A DNA stretch of 64,000 nt from Archivesica marissinica (taxonomy: Eukaryota > Mollusca > Bivalvia > Venerida > Vesicomyidae), in assembly GCA_014843695.1 (NCBI GenBank), contig CM026402.1, forward strand, positions 13,621,374 through 13,685,373. The letters are read 5' to 3'. The notes below the pieces were generated by a model. The model was not told where the DNA came from. It did not search any database and saw nothing but the letters and a program-made list of their open reading frames with translations. Of this stretch, positions 23,736 to 34,440 are shown piece after piece (the stretch's first letter is position 1; each line of letters begins with the position of its first letter). The position numbers and the translations under genes are program-made.

Positions 23736-24569
23736 AAATGATGATATATGGATGTATGTGAGGAAAGTTGCCAGAAAATTACATTGTCATCGATGTTTGT
23801 ATCAGAGCAAAAATTTAAAAAATGCTGGACGGAAATCACCTATCAGGCATGGTTATACACGATCATTTCCAAAAATTCACGAATGCTCCTGTAGCCTCAT
23901 GTACATTGCAAAATTGTGTCAACATATAATTTCACGTTTCTACATTATATCGATGAGATGGTGGATTTTAACTATTATGTTTATGTGGTAACGGATTGAT
24001 TCGGCGTTATTGAAGTAAGGACGACGTAAATCTTGATGAAATATGTCAAATCAGACACACACTGTACTATTTACAGTTCCGTTGACCCGTAAAACATTGC
24101 AGTTTTATCAACATTACAATGCCTCGCTTTTGATTCAAGTACATCATTAATTAAGTCACGTCCTAATAGGCCTATTAATAGGATTAATGATAATCAATAA
24201 TTACACGGAATACCCCCAAAGTTTCCCCAGGCTTTGATATTATCAGAAACTCAATACGGCCCAATTAATGGTCTCGGCGTTAAAAATATATTTATATGAG
24301 TGACAAGACAAAATATAACAATGCCTGTTCCCAGGCTATACAATATCATAATATACATAAATGTATCATTATGCTTAATTGAGGACGGAGGCATGATTTA
24401 CCCAATCTACCCAATTCCACCGAAATCTACATGCATATTGCATAAATTTGGGCTTTGTACATATAAATATCTCATAATAATATGCAAAAATGCACATAAT
24501 CGATCAAGGGAGGCTACTGCTATGCAACATATAAAGGACATAACCATGTATTAACAGACACTGTATCGA
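23736..24569. other. No gene seen
   Basis: Unique AT-rich sequence between the tRNA-like head and the inverted-repeat element. Confidence 0.45.
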
Positions 24570-24595
24570 GGGCTTGGCGCAACACTAGTCTAACT
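24570..24595 (+). repeat. Left terminal inverted repeat
   Basis: 26 bp, starts GGGCTTGGCGCAACAC, identical to the reverse complement of 30323-30348. Confidence 0.9.
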
Positions 24596-24744
24596 CAATT
24601 TTTTCAGAAAATCACTTTTTTGCATAAATTGAATATATGACCTGAAATACACATTCTGTGAAAAAATTGGCCATAATTGCTAATTAATTAACACCCTAAT
24701 TAACCAGAAACCAATAAGTCTATCTCAAACTGACAACTTTTGTT

Positions 24745-24868
24745 AGCGCAACACTAGTCTAACTTGAGTTGGACTTATTGTGCGCTATTTTCCTCAGCGC
24801 AACACTAGTCTAACTTGAGTTGGACTTATTGTGCGCTATTTTCCTCAGCGCAACACTAGTCTAACTTG
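24745..24868 (+). repeat. Subterminal repeats, left side
   Basis: Three copies (about 50 bp spacing) of GCGCAACACTAGTCTAACTT, with TTGGACTTATTGTGCGCTAT between them. They repeat the inner part of the terminal inverted repeat and are possible transposase-binding sites. The third copy runs straight into the open frame of the gene. Confidence 0.85.
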
Positions 24869-24895
24869 AGTAGAGTAGTACAGGATGACATCAGT

Positions 24896-26659
24896 ATGAA
24901 CAGTGATGAGTTTTCTGACAGCCCGAGTAGAACAGAAACAGCCCAGAACGATGTCAGTATCAGCCCGAGTGTCTCACAAATAGTACAGGATGACATCAGT
25001 ATGAACAGTGATGGGTTTTCTGACAGCCCGAGTAGAACAGAAACAGCCCAGAACGATGTCAGTATCAGCCCGAGTAGAACAGCAACAGCCCAGAACGATG
25101 TCAGTATCAGCCCGAGTGTCTCACAAATAGTACAGAATGACATCAGTATGAACAGTGATGGGTTTTCTGACAGCCCGAGTAGAACAGAAACAGCCCAGAA
25201 CGATGTCAGTATCAGCCCGAGTGTCTCACAAATAGTACAGGATGACATCAGTATGAACAGTGATGGGTTTTCTGACAGCCCGAGTAGAACAGAAACAGCC
25301 CAGAACGATGTCAGTATCAGCCCGAGTGTCTCACAAATAGTACAGGATGACATCAGTATGAACAGTGATGGGTTTTCCGACAGCCCGAGTAGAACAGAAA
25401 CAACTCGAAACGATGTCAGTAACAGCCCGAGTAGAACAGAAACAGCCCAGAACGAAGTCAGTAACATCTCGAGTGTCTCACAAATAGTACAGGATGACAT
25501 CAGTATGAACAGTGATGGATTTTCCGAAATCAGCGACTCGGCATACAACAATATCCAGACTTTCAGTGATGCAGACAACAACATAGATTCATCGCAAGAT
25601 GATTTCAGTGGTTATTCAAACATGAGTGATGGTGAATATAGTTGCCGGCTCTATGCTCTTAATGAGGATAGGGATATCATACTGACACATATAGGAAATG
25701 AAAGTACTTCCAGTGTTTCCTCTGTTTCCTCTGTACATGACAGTGAACTTGACAGTCTTTTTTTACTAAGTAGTTCTGAACATGATGAAAATGAGTTTGA
25801 TTCCAACTCATTGCACAGCGCATCTCCAATGCATGATGGAGCTTTGTGCAAACTGTCTGTGTGTTACCACCCCATGGTCCAAAGTATTGACCTCATGACT
25901 CATGCTGCTATTTCTGATGCTGTCATGGCTGAGGAAAGCACGATATGCAATAGCGACTCTCCATCTGTCCCAGCTAGTGAAACCGTGACCTGCAATGATA
26001 TATCCAAGTCTGTCCCAGCTAGTGAAACCGTGACCCGCAATGATATATCCAAGTCTGTCCCAGCTAGTGAAACCGTGTCATGCAATGATATATCCAAGTC
26101 TGTCCCAGCTAGTGAAACCGTGTCATGCAATGATATATCCAAGTCTGTCCCAGCTAGTGAAACCGTGTCGTGCAATGATATATCCGAACCTGTGCCAGCT
26201 AGTGAAACCATGACCCACAATGATCTATCCGAACCTGTCTCGGCTAGTGAAACCATGACCCACAATGATCTATCCGAACCTGTCCCAGCTAGTGAAACCG
26301 TGTCATGCAATGATCTATCCGAACCTGTGCCAGCTAGTGAAACCATGACCCACAATGATCTATCCGAGCCTGTCTCGGCTAGTGAAACCATGACCCACAA
26401 TGATCTATCCGAGCCTGTCTCGGCTAGTGAAACCATGACCCACAATGATCTATCCGAACCTGTCCCAGCTAGTGAAACCATGACCCACAATGATCTATCC
26501 GAACCTGTCTCGACTAGTGAAACCATGACCCACAATGATCTATCCGAGCCTGTCTCGGCTAGTGAAACCATGACCCACAATGATCTATCCGAACCTGTGC
26601 CAGCTAGTGATACCATGACCCACAATGATCTATCTGAGCCTGTCTCGGCTCCACAATGA
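24896..26659 (+). CDS. N-terminal repeat region of the DUF7869-like transposon gene
   Basis: First ATG in frame is 24896; the frame is open back to 24866. The product begins with five or so 35-residue repeats (SPSVSQIVQDDISMNSDGF, SDSPSRTETAQNDVSI), passes a Ser/Asp-rich stretch, then has many 15-residue repeats (SETMTHNDLSEPV). It is acidic, Ser/Thr-rich and surely disordered. Near 26653 one repeat lacks 14 nt (GGCTCCACAATGAT instead of the full unit), which shifts the frame and ends this part at 26657-26659. The downstream core lies in the new frame. The shift could be a mutation in this copy, an assembly slip in the repeats, or removed by splicing. Confidence 0.6.
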   Translation: MNSDEFSDSPSRTETAQNDVSISPSVSQIVQDDISMNSDGFSDSPSRTETAQNDVSISPSRTATAQNDVSISPSVSQIVQNDISMNSDGFSDSPSRTETAQNDVSISPSVSQIVQDDISMNSDGFSDSPSRTETAQNDVSISPSVSQIVQDDISMNSDGFSDSPSRTETTRNDVSNSPSRTETAQNEVSNISSVSQIVQDDISMNSDGFSEISDSAYNNIQTFSDADNNIDSSQDDFSGYSNMSDGEYSCRLYALNEDRDIILTHIGNESTSSVSSVSSVHDSELDSLFLLSSSEHDENEFDSNSLHSASPMHDGALCKLSVCYHPMVQSIDLMTHAAISDAVMAEESTICNSDSPSVPASETVTCNDISKSVPASETVTRNDISKSVPASETVSCNDISKSVPASETVSCNDISKSVPASETVSCNDISEPVPASETMTHNDLSEPVSASETMTHNDLSEPVPASETVSCNDLSEPVPASETMTHNDLSEPVSASETMTHNDLSEPVSASETMTHNDLSEPVPASETMTHNDLSEPVSTSETMTHNDLSEPVSASETMTHNDLSEPVPASDTMTHNDLSEPVSAPQ

Positions 26660-29168
26660 TCTATCCGAACCTGTGCCAGCTAGTGAAACCACGACCCACA
26701 ATGATCTATCCGAACCTGTCCCAGCTAGTGAAACCATGACCCACAATGATCTATCCGAACCTGTCCCAGCTAGTGAAACCATGACCCACAATGATCTATC
26801 CGAACCTGTCCCAGCTAGTGAAACCATGACCCACAATGATCTATCCGAGCCTGTCTCGGCTAGTGAAACCATGACCCACAATGATCTATCCGAGCCTGTG
26901 CCAGCTAGTGAAACCATGACCCACAATTATCTATCCGAACCTGTCCCAGTGAATGAAACCATGAACCGCAATGATCTATTTGAACCTGTCACAGCTAATG
27001 TCCCAGCTGCGGATCCAGAACATGACTTTAATGAATCATTTTTGGCTAGGGTAGTACAACATGGGTTGCTAAATGAATCTGAAATTGATAATTCATTTGA
27101 TCTTCTTGATGGATCAGAGTCTGAGGATGATATACCATTGAGTAAATACAGAAAAAGCTCATCCATTGAGACAAGTGTAAGTACACCGCTAAAGCCCATT
27201 GATATGAATGTAATGTCAACTACACATGGAAATCAAGAAAATATTAAATACACTTGTGTTAACCATGTTAGTCCAGTTTCTCAAGAACCAACTGCAAACA
27301 CAGTCGATTCTGAGCATGATGACGTATCCCCTGTCGAAATTCCACCATCAGACCATCACATGCAATCTAGAAGAGGAAGAAAACGAACAAGAAATGAATC
27401 ACGCTGGAAACGAAATGTTACTAAGGAGCAAAAAAACACTGGTAAAACATACCTTTCAAGAACTAACAAAGAAAAACGAGCACGAATATTGGGAAATGGA
27501 TGTGGTCATGCATGTCGATACAAATGTCATGATAGAATAAATCAAAATCAACGTGAACACATTTTTCATGAATTTTGGAGTCTTGGAGATGTTAACAGAC
27601 AGAGAGACCAATTGTCCAACTGGGTACAGAGTAAACCAAAGAAAGTAGCATCTTTAGCCGGACCAAACATATCCCCTCGGCGTACAAACACGAGGACCTG
27701 GCAGTTTAGAATTGATGGATCGAATGTCAAAGTATGTAAAAAGTTCTTCCTGGATACCTTAGACATTAGTCACCAGATGGTTGATACCGTTCTAGAGAAA
27801 GCTAAAAAGGAGAATAGTGTGTCCGGGATTGTGCCCGAGGACAGAAGAGGCAAACACAATAACAGGCCAAACAAGGTACCGGAAGATAGGATAAATCAAG
27901 TTAAAGTTCACATCAACTCCTTCCCAAGGGTTGAATCGCATTATTGTCGGAAAGATACATTTAAACATTATCTTGAACCAGGCCTGAGTGTGCCAAAAAT
28001 GTACATCCTTTATCAATCACATTGTGAAGTAAACAATTTTGAAGCTGTATCAATATATACTTACAGACCTATTTTTGATACACACTTTAACATTGGATTT
28101 CACTCACCTACCAAAGACAGATGTGATCTGTGTGCCAGGTTCGAAAATATGTCAGAAGCAGAACGGCTAGACATGCAAACAGAATATGATAATCACATTA
28201 AGAATAAACAGCTGGCAAAGGACATGAAAGATGAGGATAAAATGAAAGCGAAAAATAATCCTGATTGTGCTGCTGCCTGCTTTGACCTCCAGCAAATTTT
28301 AGTAACCCCCAAAAGCAATAAGTCTGTTCTGTATTACAGTAGAAAACTATGCAGCTTTAATCTCACAGTTTACGATCTCGGAACAAAAGAGGGATTTTGT
28401 TATATCTGGCACGAAGCCATATCTGGAAGAGGGACATGTGAAATTGCATCTTGTGTATATAAGTATCTTGAAAAACAAGCGGAATTAGGACGAAAAGAAG
28501 TTTCATTATTTTCTGACAACTGTGGTGGACAGAACCGCAATAGATTTTTTGTGTCAATGTTATGTTACGCAAAACAAAAATTTGGTTTCATCAGGCTGGA
28601 GCACAAGTTTTTGGAGCGGGGCCACACACAGAATGAGAATGATGCCATTCATGCCACAATTGAGCACAGCAGTCGAGGCAAATCGATATATACTACTCCT
28701 CAATGGGCTGCAACGGTACGAAATGCTCGTCAGGCAAACCCATATAGTGTGGCAGAACTTGATTCTGACGACTTCTTCGATTTTAAATGCCTGTCGCAAT
28801 CAATACCAAATATTGACTTTGATGTAGATGCTAAAAAAATACGATGGATGAAAATAAAGGTGGTCTCATTTGATGAAAAGGAATATGAAATTATGAATCT
28901 GAGATACAACGACTTCACTTCTGCAAGAGTTAATCTTGGTGTGAAACGCAGTAGCACAAGATTAGCTCGATCACAACAGCAATATTCTACCCAAATGAAT
29001 TTTCCACCACTGAAGAAACTGTACTGCGACAGTGAGCCCCCAAAAGTGGCATTGGCCAAATACAAGGCATTAACCCAGCTATGTACATCAAATATCATTC
29101 CCAAAGTTCATCATACTTTTTTCTATTCATTGTCCCACAAGTCGCAAGCAGTCAGTGATTCAGATTAA
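26625..29168 (+). CDS. DUF7869-like protein, probable DDE-type transposase core
   Basis: 847-codon frame; the first Met here is inside the repeats and is unlikely to be the true start. Order of features (residues in this frame): more 15-residue acidic repeats to about 110; basic RRGRKRTRNESRWKRN near 248; GCGHACRYKC near 293; a helix-turn-helix-like region starting WQFRIDGSNVKVCKKFFL near 359; RCDLCARF near 498; AACFDLQQILVTP near 555; LFSDNCGGQNRNRF near 629; RGHTQNENDAIHATIE near 665. The spaced FDLQ, FSDN and NEND/ATIE residues fit an RNase H-fold D-D-E triad, and the family resemblance is to DUF7869 proteins of insects, molluscs and cnidarians. Location between intact inverted termini supports a transposase role; that role is inference. 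Confidence 0.75.
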   Translation: MIYLSLSRLHNDLSEPVPASETTTHNDLSEPVPASETMTHNDLSEPVPASETMTHNDLSEPVPASETMTHNDLSEPVSASETMTHNDLSEPVPASETMTHNYLSEPVPVNETMNRNDLFEPVTANVPAADPEHDFNESFLARVVQHGLLNESEIDNSFDLLDGSESEDDIPLSKYRKSSSIETSVSTPLKPIDMNVMSTTHGNQENIKYTCVNHVSPVSQEPTANTVDSEHDDVSPVEIPPSDHHMQSRRGRKRTRNESRWKRNVTKEQKNTGKTYLSRTNKEKRARILGNGCGHACRYKCHDRINQNQREHIFHEFWSLGDVNRQRDQLSNWVQSKPKKVASLAGPNISPRRTNTRTWQFRIDGSNVKVCKKFFLDTLDISHQMVDTVLEKAKKENSVSGIVPEDRRGKHNNRPNKVPEDRINQVKVHINSFPRVESHYCRKDTFKHYLEPGLSVPKMYILYQSHCEVNNFEAVSIYTYRPIFDTHFNIGFHSPTKDRCDLCARFENMSEAERLDMQTEYDNHIKNKQLAKDMKDEDKMKAKNNPDCAAACFDLQQILVTPKSNKSVLYYSRKLCSFNLTVYDLGTKEGFCYIWHEAISGRGTCEIASCVYKYLEKQAELGRKEVSLFSDNCGGQNRNRFFVSMLCYAKQKFGFIRLEHKFLERGHTQNENDAIHATIEHSSRGKSIYTTPQWAATVRNARQANPYSVAELDSDDFFDFKCLSQSIPNIDFDVDAKKIRWMKIKVVSFDEKEYEIMNLRYNDFTSARVNLGVKRSSTRLARSQQQYSTQMNFPPLKKLYCDSEPPKVALAKYKALTQLCTSNIIPKVHHTFFYSLSHKSQAVSDSD

Positions 29169-29653
29169 TTTGACATGCACTTAATGTAGATATGTGAAGG
29201 TTTATTGATTGATATTCTGATTACCCCACCCCCCCCCCCCACCTCCCGACTCCATACCTAGTATGTTGCGCTCTAAAAATGATGCCAATAGTAAGTCGGA
29301 TGGACTTTAAATTTTATATACCTCTTTATCACACCCATTGGTCTTACATGCCAAATTTCATATTACAATCACAAAATAAAAATTACTAGTCAGACTAGAG
29401 TCGGTGTATCTATAAACCCCCTGCTCACTTAGTCTAGTGTTGAAAATACACAATATTAACATTTCCATTTTGTCATTTAGTTCAGTCCTCAGCGGATCAA
29501 TGAAAAATAAGTTTGCCGTATTTCCACACCCATGATCTGACGGATGAGACTGTAAACTGTGGTGTCGTCTTAGTTTTTATGTGATGTTGAAATTTCCACT
29601 TCATAATGTTTTCAATTGCAAACATCTTGAAAGTCATGCTACATTATCATCAC

Positions 29654-29862
29654 TTAACCCATTGCATGCTAGCGGCGAACATAGCGGCCAAATATGTTGT
29701 GGAATTTCATAGGAATTGCATCATAATGATGCAATTTAATGATATGCCATACCATATTTTCAGTTTTCAGAGAGATGTAAGAAAAACTAAAATATGAAAT
29801 GACGTCTGCTGCTAAAATTTGAACTATTTTAACCGTGATTTACCCAGCATGTAAAGAGTTAA
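29654..29862. mobile_element. TTAA-type MITE (TTAACCC family B-like)
   Basis: Starts TTAACCCATTGCATGCTAGC and ends CAGCATGTAAAGAGTTAA, so the ends are inverted. It lies downstream of the transposon gene and inside its termini. Confidence 0.6.
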
Positions 29863-29976
29863 GATCTTGTTTTGAATCTAGAGATTCTCATACATGTATA
29901 TCAATGTTGAATAAATAAAATAAAGTATAAACACAGTTATGTTATCATTACACATCTGCTATTGTGGCAAATATTT

Positions 29977-30165
29977 TGGAACAAAACTAGTCTAACTTGA
30001 GATGGACTACTGTTTCACTGGTCATTTCACTGGTCATTTCACTGTGAAACTAGTCTAAGTTGAGTTGGACTAGTGTTGCGCTGAAAATTTCAGTGCGCAA
30101 CTAGTCTAACTTGAGTTGAACTAGTGTTGCGCTGAAAATGTCAGTGCGCAACAAGTCTAACTCTT
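29977..30165 (-). repeat. Subterminal repeats, right side
   Basis: Inverted and direct copies of AGTCTAACTTGAGTTGGACT and AGTGTTGCGCTGAAAAT, matching the subterminal copies at the left end. Their symmetric placement supports a functional transposon end. Confidence 0.85.
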
Positions 30166-30322
30166 CAAATATATATTTTCAATTATTAAAAAAAAACAAA
30201 ACAAGTTGATATTTTAATTTCATATATAATATATACCAACACTCTGAATTATCAAATCTCTAGTCCTAGTAGTTTTGGGAATAATCAGTTTTTACCTTCT
30301 CCTGAAAAGTTTACAAAAACCT

Positions 30323-30348
30323 AGTTAGACTAGTGTTGCGCCAAGCCC
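30323..30348 (-). repeat. Right terminal inverted repeat
   Basis: 26 bp, exact inverse of 24570-24595, ending GCGCCAAGCCC. Confidence 0.9.
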
Positions 30349-30460
30349 AATGGGTCTCTGTCTGTATCAATGCACTATCCTCCAAAAATCTAAAATGACT
30401 AATCTCTTCAGGAGGCGTCGCTCATATGGGTAAATGGTAGCGACTATAACTAAACGTAAA
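30349..30460 (+). mobile_element. Truncated SINE family 1 copy abutting the transposon end
   Basis: AATGGGTCTCTGTCTGTATC through AGGAGGCGTCGCTCATATGG to the TAAACGTAAAA tail. The head half is missing, and the break is exactly at the transposon terminus. The missing half is not found at the other side. Confidence 0.82.
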
Positions 30461-30872
30461 ACACACATACACAGTGTGTTTACATGTTCGATTACAAATT
30501 CGGGGTTTGCAGATTTGATCCCCCTTTCGGACCCTATATAATAATATTAACAGTCTTTCAGCTGGGACTATTAACCGAGATCTCATGTATTTGTGCTATA
30601 CTCCTGCAGGCATCGCCATGATTGACTATAAAAAAATGTCTGTCTGCCTGTCCGCTTTAGCTTGTTCGGGCTTCCTCTCTGAAATCCTTGAATGTTCACC
30701 AATCATGACGGAAGCATCGGTATGATATCTAGTTTTTATAACCCTGTTTCGGTATGATGATGTTTGCGGATTTACGGCCAGTTGAGCATTTTTATAACGC
30801 AAACCTTGTCCATGCTCTATCTCTAGATAACCTTGTCTAGCTCTATCTATTTAGTGCTATAGCTTCATATGT
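30461..30872. other. No gene seen
   Basis: Short unique stretch between two SINE1 copies. Confidence 0.4.
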
Positions 30873-31165
30873 GTTTTACGTTTATTTATCGTCGCTACCG
30901 GTTACCCATATGAGCGAAGCATCCTGGAGAGATTAGTCAGAGATTTTAGATTGTTGGAGGATAGTGCAATGATACAGATGGAGACCCATTCCGGAGTCTC
31001 CTCTGGTTCTTTTACGTGCACAGTGTAAAGCACCGACACGAGACGTCGGTTTAAAGTCTCATTTGAAAGACTGTTAATTTTATTAGGCTCAGACGGGGAA
31101 TCGAACCTGCAATCCCTGGATTACCAGTCCAGAGTGTTAACCACGGGACTACAGATCCATTTGTA
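30873..31165 (-). mobile_element. SINE family 1 copy, full length
   Basis: Tail GTGTTTTACGTTTATTTATC at left; TTTTATTAGGCTCAGACGGG, box B GGGAATCGAACCTGCAATCC and GGATTACCAGTCCAGAGTG at right. Confidence 0.88.
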
Positions 31166-31309
31166 TGGCTTCATACATTGTATATTGCACTTGTATATAT
31201 TTTTTTCCACTGAAGCAACAGTGAGTGTGGGAGACAAAAATAATCTAGTTTATGCTGACCTTTGATTGGTTCAATAAAATGTACTTACACACATTCTGCT
31301 CTCCTATAG

Positions 31310-31752
31310 CCATACATACTCGCCTATAAGACGATCTCGACTATAAGATGACCCCCACAATTTGTCTTAAATCAGTTGTACTTCGCATAGACCTGTGTAT
31401 AAGACGGGTTGAGAAAATAGAAACCACTCACAAGTAAAGATCGAATAAATTAATCAAACTGTAAATTATGTCAAATCTTAAAAAATGCAATGATGCACAA
31501 CAATAAATAAATAAAAAAAGAGTTCAGTTTATAGACAGAGCTATGAAAGTTATTTGAATATAAGGTCATGTATTAATGTAGATGAGAAACTGTAATGTTT
31601 AAGTCTTAATAAAGCATTCTTCTTCTATTAATAAGTTATCACCAAACACATTATTCCTAAATCCTAAAAATATATCAGTCGCTTATAAGACGACGCCATT
31701 TTGGAGCCATAATCTGGTGATAAATATCCCGCCTTATAGGCGCGTAATTACA
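31310..31752. mobile_element. Palindromic-end MITE (CTATAAGACGA family)
   Basis: Left arm CTCGCCTATAAGACGATC and GTATAAGACGGGTTGAG; right arm CAGTCGCTTATAAGACGACG and CCGCCTTATAGGCGCG in inverted arrangement. Exact ends are uncertain. The motif is common in pogo/Tc1-type non-autonomous elements. Confidence 0.55.
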
Positions 31753-32054
31753 GTATATCCCAATCAATGTTCACTGCATGTAGGGAATAAAAATTAATTT
31801 ATGTTCTACATCAGAGAGAAAAATGGTAAAAATGAAGAGAAAAAAGGTTCCCATTTCCAATTAGCAAAATTAGCAAAATTTATCTATTTGTGAATTAAAA
31901 ATATTACGTTTCATAGTAATTGGCAGTGAAAAGTATATTGCGAATTGTCAGACTATTTCTAATTCATAAAACGGATGTCCAAAAACGCAGAAAGACCAAA
32001 ACTAAACAATATTTATTGACGACAATAGTTTCTAAAAATTATACAAATTTCCAT
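31753..32054. other. No gene seen
   Basis: AT-rich spacer. Confidence 0.4.
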
Positions 32055-32282
32055 TTTGCTTGATTGCGAAACAAGTTTTTCGCAACATTAGATTAATCCC
32101 TCTCGAGGGTGACGGAATTCATCCATGGAGAGTGACGGAATTCATCCATGGAGAGTGACGAGGTAATGTGGATTTAAGTTTCTTGTGTAAGGGCATCTTC
32201 ACTAATTCTGACGGGGTTCGAACTCACAACCTTTCGGTTACAAGGTGGGCACCATTATGCATTATGCCACGGAGACTCCACT
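32055..32282 (-). mobile_element. SINE with family 3 tail but a different tRNA head
   Basis: Tail GATTGCGAAACAAGTTTTTC and CTCTCGAGGGTGACGGAATT resemble family 3, but the head, read on the minus strand, is TCCGTGGCATAATG ... CACCTTGTAACCGAAAGG ... GAGTTCGAACCCC, closer to a tRNA-Thr(TGT)-type sequence than the family 3 head. A 25-bp internal duplication (GTGACGGAATTCATCCATGG) is present. Confidence 0.65.
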
Positions 32283-33513
32283 TTCAATGAAACTATATGA
32301 TATACTGAATAAGAATCTTCTATTCCTATGTATATATATATATATACCGTATTGTTCCTATTTAAAGGGTTCCCGCTGTCTGTCGCCAATGGCGCCAATT
32401 GTGACAAAAAACAAATATCGGTGCTAAATTTTGTGAATTGGCGAAAATATTTGCGCAACTTTTTTTATTATTATTTTTTTTGGGGGCACATGTTTTGACA
32501 AATTCATGGCTTCAAATATTTATTTGTGAACTATATGGCTCTTAGTTGGCTCAAGTTTTTTAAATTGGCTCCAGTGTTTTTCAATTGGCGACAGAAGTGG
32601 CGCAGACAAACATTCAGACAGAGGGAACCCTGTAAACTCCAAGCTCATGAATCACTGTGGCACTAAGTATTCATGAATAATATGCGCATCACTTGTTGAA
32701 CGTGTGTATCGCTATAAAAAGTATTTATTTTCACAGAAGAATTCACGCAATATCTACAATGCCTCGCGCTATTCAAACTGAAAGTACAAGGATAGTTATG
32801 TACATAGACACCGTATAACAGTTTATAGCGCAGAACAATCAACAGAAACACGGGTTAACTAAATTTATACAATTTACGTGACTTATAGCTACTCGTCATG
32901 TTTGCCATTCCTACATAGTACATGTACCGGTACAGAACATATCGATCAATTTAGGCGTCGCATTATGACAAAGTAAGGTCACTGAGCAGTTTCTTCCAAT
33001 TAGTTGGCAATTACCGATATTGACACGTCGAATTTTCACACGCATACTACAAAAATTAATTACTCTAATTAGCGCTCCTCTTTTGTGGTTGCATCGCGCC
33101 CGGGCGCTATAAATAGGAACAATACGGTACCTCCGAACAATCAATTTCCGATTAGGTCATTTTCGTTTTTTGGTACAACACTCCATCTTAATATAACTCT
33201 CCCAGAAACAGAGAGGAAAGAGAGAAGCAATGTGCAATTTAGTTTTCTATTAGTATCATTAAATTTAGTAAAGTACTAGCACAACTCTTGTATTCAGTCT
33301 CTTTGTTAATTACAATCTAGTCTTATGGGGAGGGCCGTAACTAATGTTGTTAAAACTTGTGGCCCAACCCATTTGCTTCAACATATAATGACAATCCTTG
33401 AGCAAACAATGCCACGAATCATGCATTATGGATAGTTATACAAGTTTGTTCATTTGTTTTGTATTGTACATTGTATATATAGAATGCAATAAAATATGAT
33501 TAAACTAATTTAG
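32283..33513. other. No gene seen
   Basis: Unique sequence. One TATA-like CTATAAATAG at 33107-33116 in a short GC-rich patch is the only notable motif, and no exon follows it. Confidence 0.45.
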
Positions 33514-33732
33514 TTTATACAAATTTATTTGAAGTCGATTGCGAAACAAGTTCTTATAACTTATATTAATCACTCTCGAGACCTCATTCCTGATGGAATC
33601 CATCGCCACGAGGGAGAGAGAAGAGGCATGTGGAATTTAAATGCCTTGCCTAAGGGCACAATCATAATGGCTCCAGCGGGGCTCGAAACTCCGGGCCTTT
33701 CGCACATGAGCTATCACAACTTCCACAATGTG
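33514..33732 (-). mobile_element. SINE family 3 copy
   Basis: Tail TACAAATTTATTTGAAG, GCGAAACAAGTTCTTA, body GATGGAATCCATCGCCACGA, head GGGGCTCGAAACTCCGGGCC and CTATCACAACTTCCAC. A second, decayed piece of the same family follows to about 33830. Confidence 0.85.
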
Positions 33733-33864
33733 GAATTTAAGTGCTTTGCATACATGTAAGGGCACATTCATAACCCATACAGCTGGCGGTGAACTCCGGG
33801 GCCTCGAGATCTCACACCTGAAACAGATGTGTCACCTGCACTGCTCTCTCACCAATTAAAGTGG

Positions 33865-34100
33865 ATCGCAGGTTCGATCCCCCGTCTGACCCTAATAAAA
33901 TTAACAGTCTTTCAGATGGAATTTCAACCGAGGTCTCGTGTCGATGCTTTACACTGTGCACGTAAAAGAACCAGAGGAGATTCTGGAACGGGTCTCTCTG
34001 TCTGTATCATTGCACTATCGTCCAAAAATCTAAAATGACTAATCTCTTCAGGAGGCGCTCATATGGGCAACCGGTAGCGACGATAAATAAACGTAAATCA
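33865..34100 (+). mobile_element. SINE family 1 copy, head partly replaced
   Basis: GGATCGCAGGTTCGATCCCC, CCCTAATAAAATTAACAGTC, through CATATGGGCAACCGGTAGCG and GATAAATAAACGTAAA. The 5' tRNA-like part before box B does not match. Confidence 0.85.
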
Positions 34101-34440
34101 CACACTACCTATCAGTTCTTCAATGAATACAAGTTTAATTTACATATTTATGGTATGAAATTGATTATTTTGGTCTTGGCACTCAATGAAAATAAAACAT
34201 GTATGTGTAATCGACTCTTGGATGTCCTTCATTTACAGTCAAACCTGCCTTAAGCAGTCAGCCAAGTTAATCACAGAATGTGGCTGCTTAGCATAGGTGG
34301 CTGCTTAATAGAGGTCAAATGTATAATAAAACAACATATTGGGAATCTGGAAGCTGGCTGCTTAATAGAGGTCAAATGTATAATAAAACAACATATTGGG
34401 AATCTGGAAGCTGGCTGCTTAATACAGGTTGGCTGCTTAT

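Larger units (their letters stand above)
24570..30348 (+). mobile_element. 5.8-kb DNA transposon carrying a DUF7869-like gene
   Basis: Bounded by perfect 26-bp inverted termini starting GGGCTTGGCGCAACACTAGT, at 24570-24595 and 30323-30348. Just inside lie several subterminal copies of AGTCTAACTTGAGTTGGAC. One long gene on the plus strand fills the middle, and a small TTAA-MITE (29654-29862) sits in the 3' region. No matching target-site duplication is visible: the left flank ends TCGA and the right starts AATG. The right end touches a truncated SINE1, so one flank may be rearranged. The superfamily is not certain; the Sola group is one I would compare first. Confidence 0.8.

Noticed and set aside
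24570..24595. EnSpm/CACTA end, because CACTA occurs in the terminal repeat
   Set aside because: CACTA is internal (GGGCTTGGCGCAACACTAG) and not at the end, there is no 3-bp duplication, and the gene is not of the EnSpm type.
25900..26926. Minus-strand SLWVMVSLAGTGSDR frames across the transposon gene
   Set aside because: Shadow of the 45-bp in-frame repeats of the plus-strand gene.
33107..33116. CTATAAATAG, TATA-box-like, in a short GC-rich patch
   Set aside because: No exon, start codon context or initiator follows, and the motif is expected by chance in AT-rich DNA.
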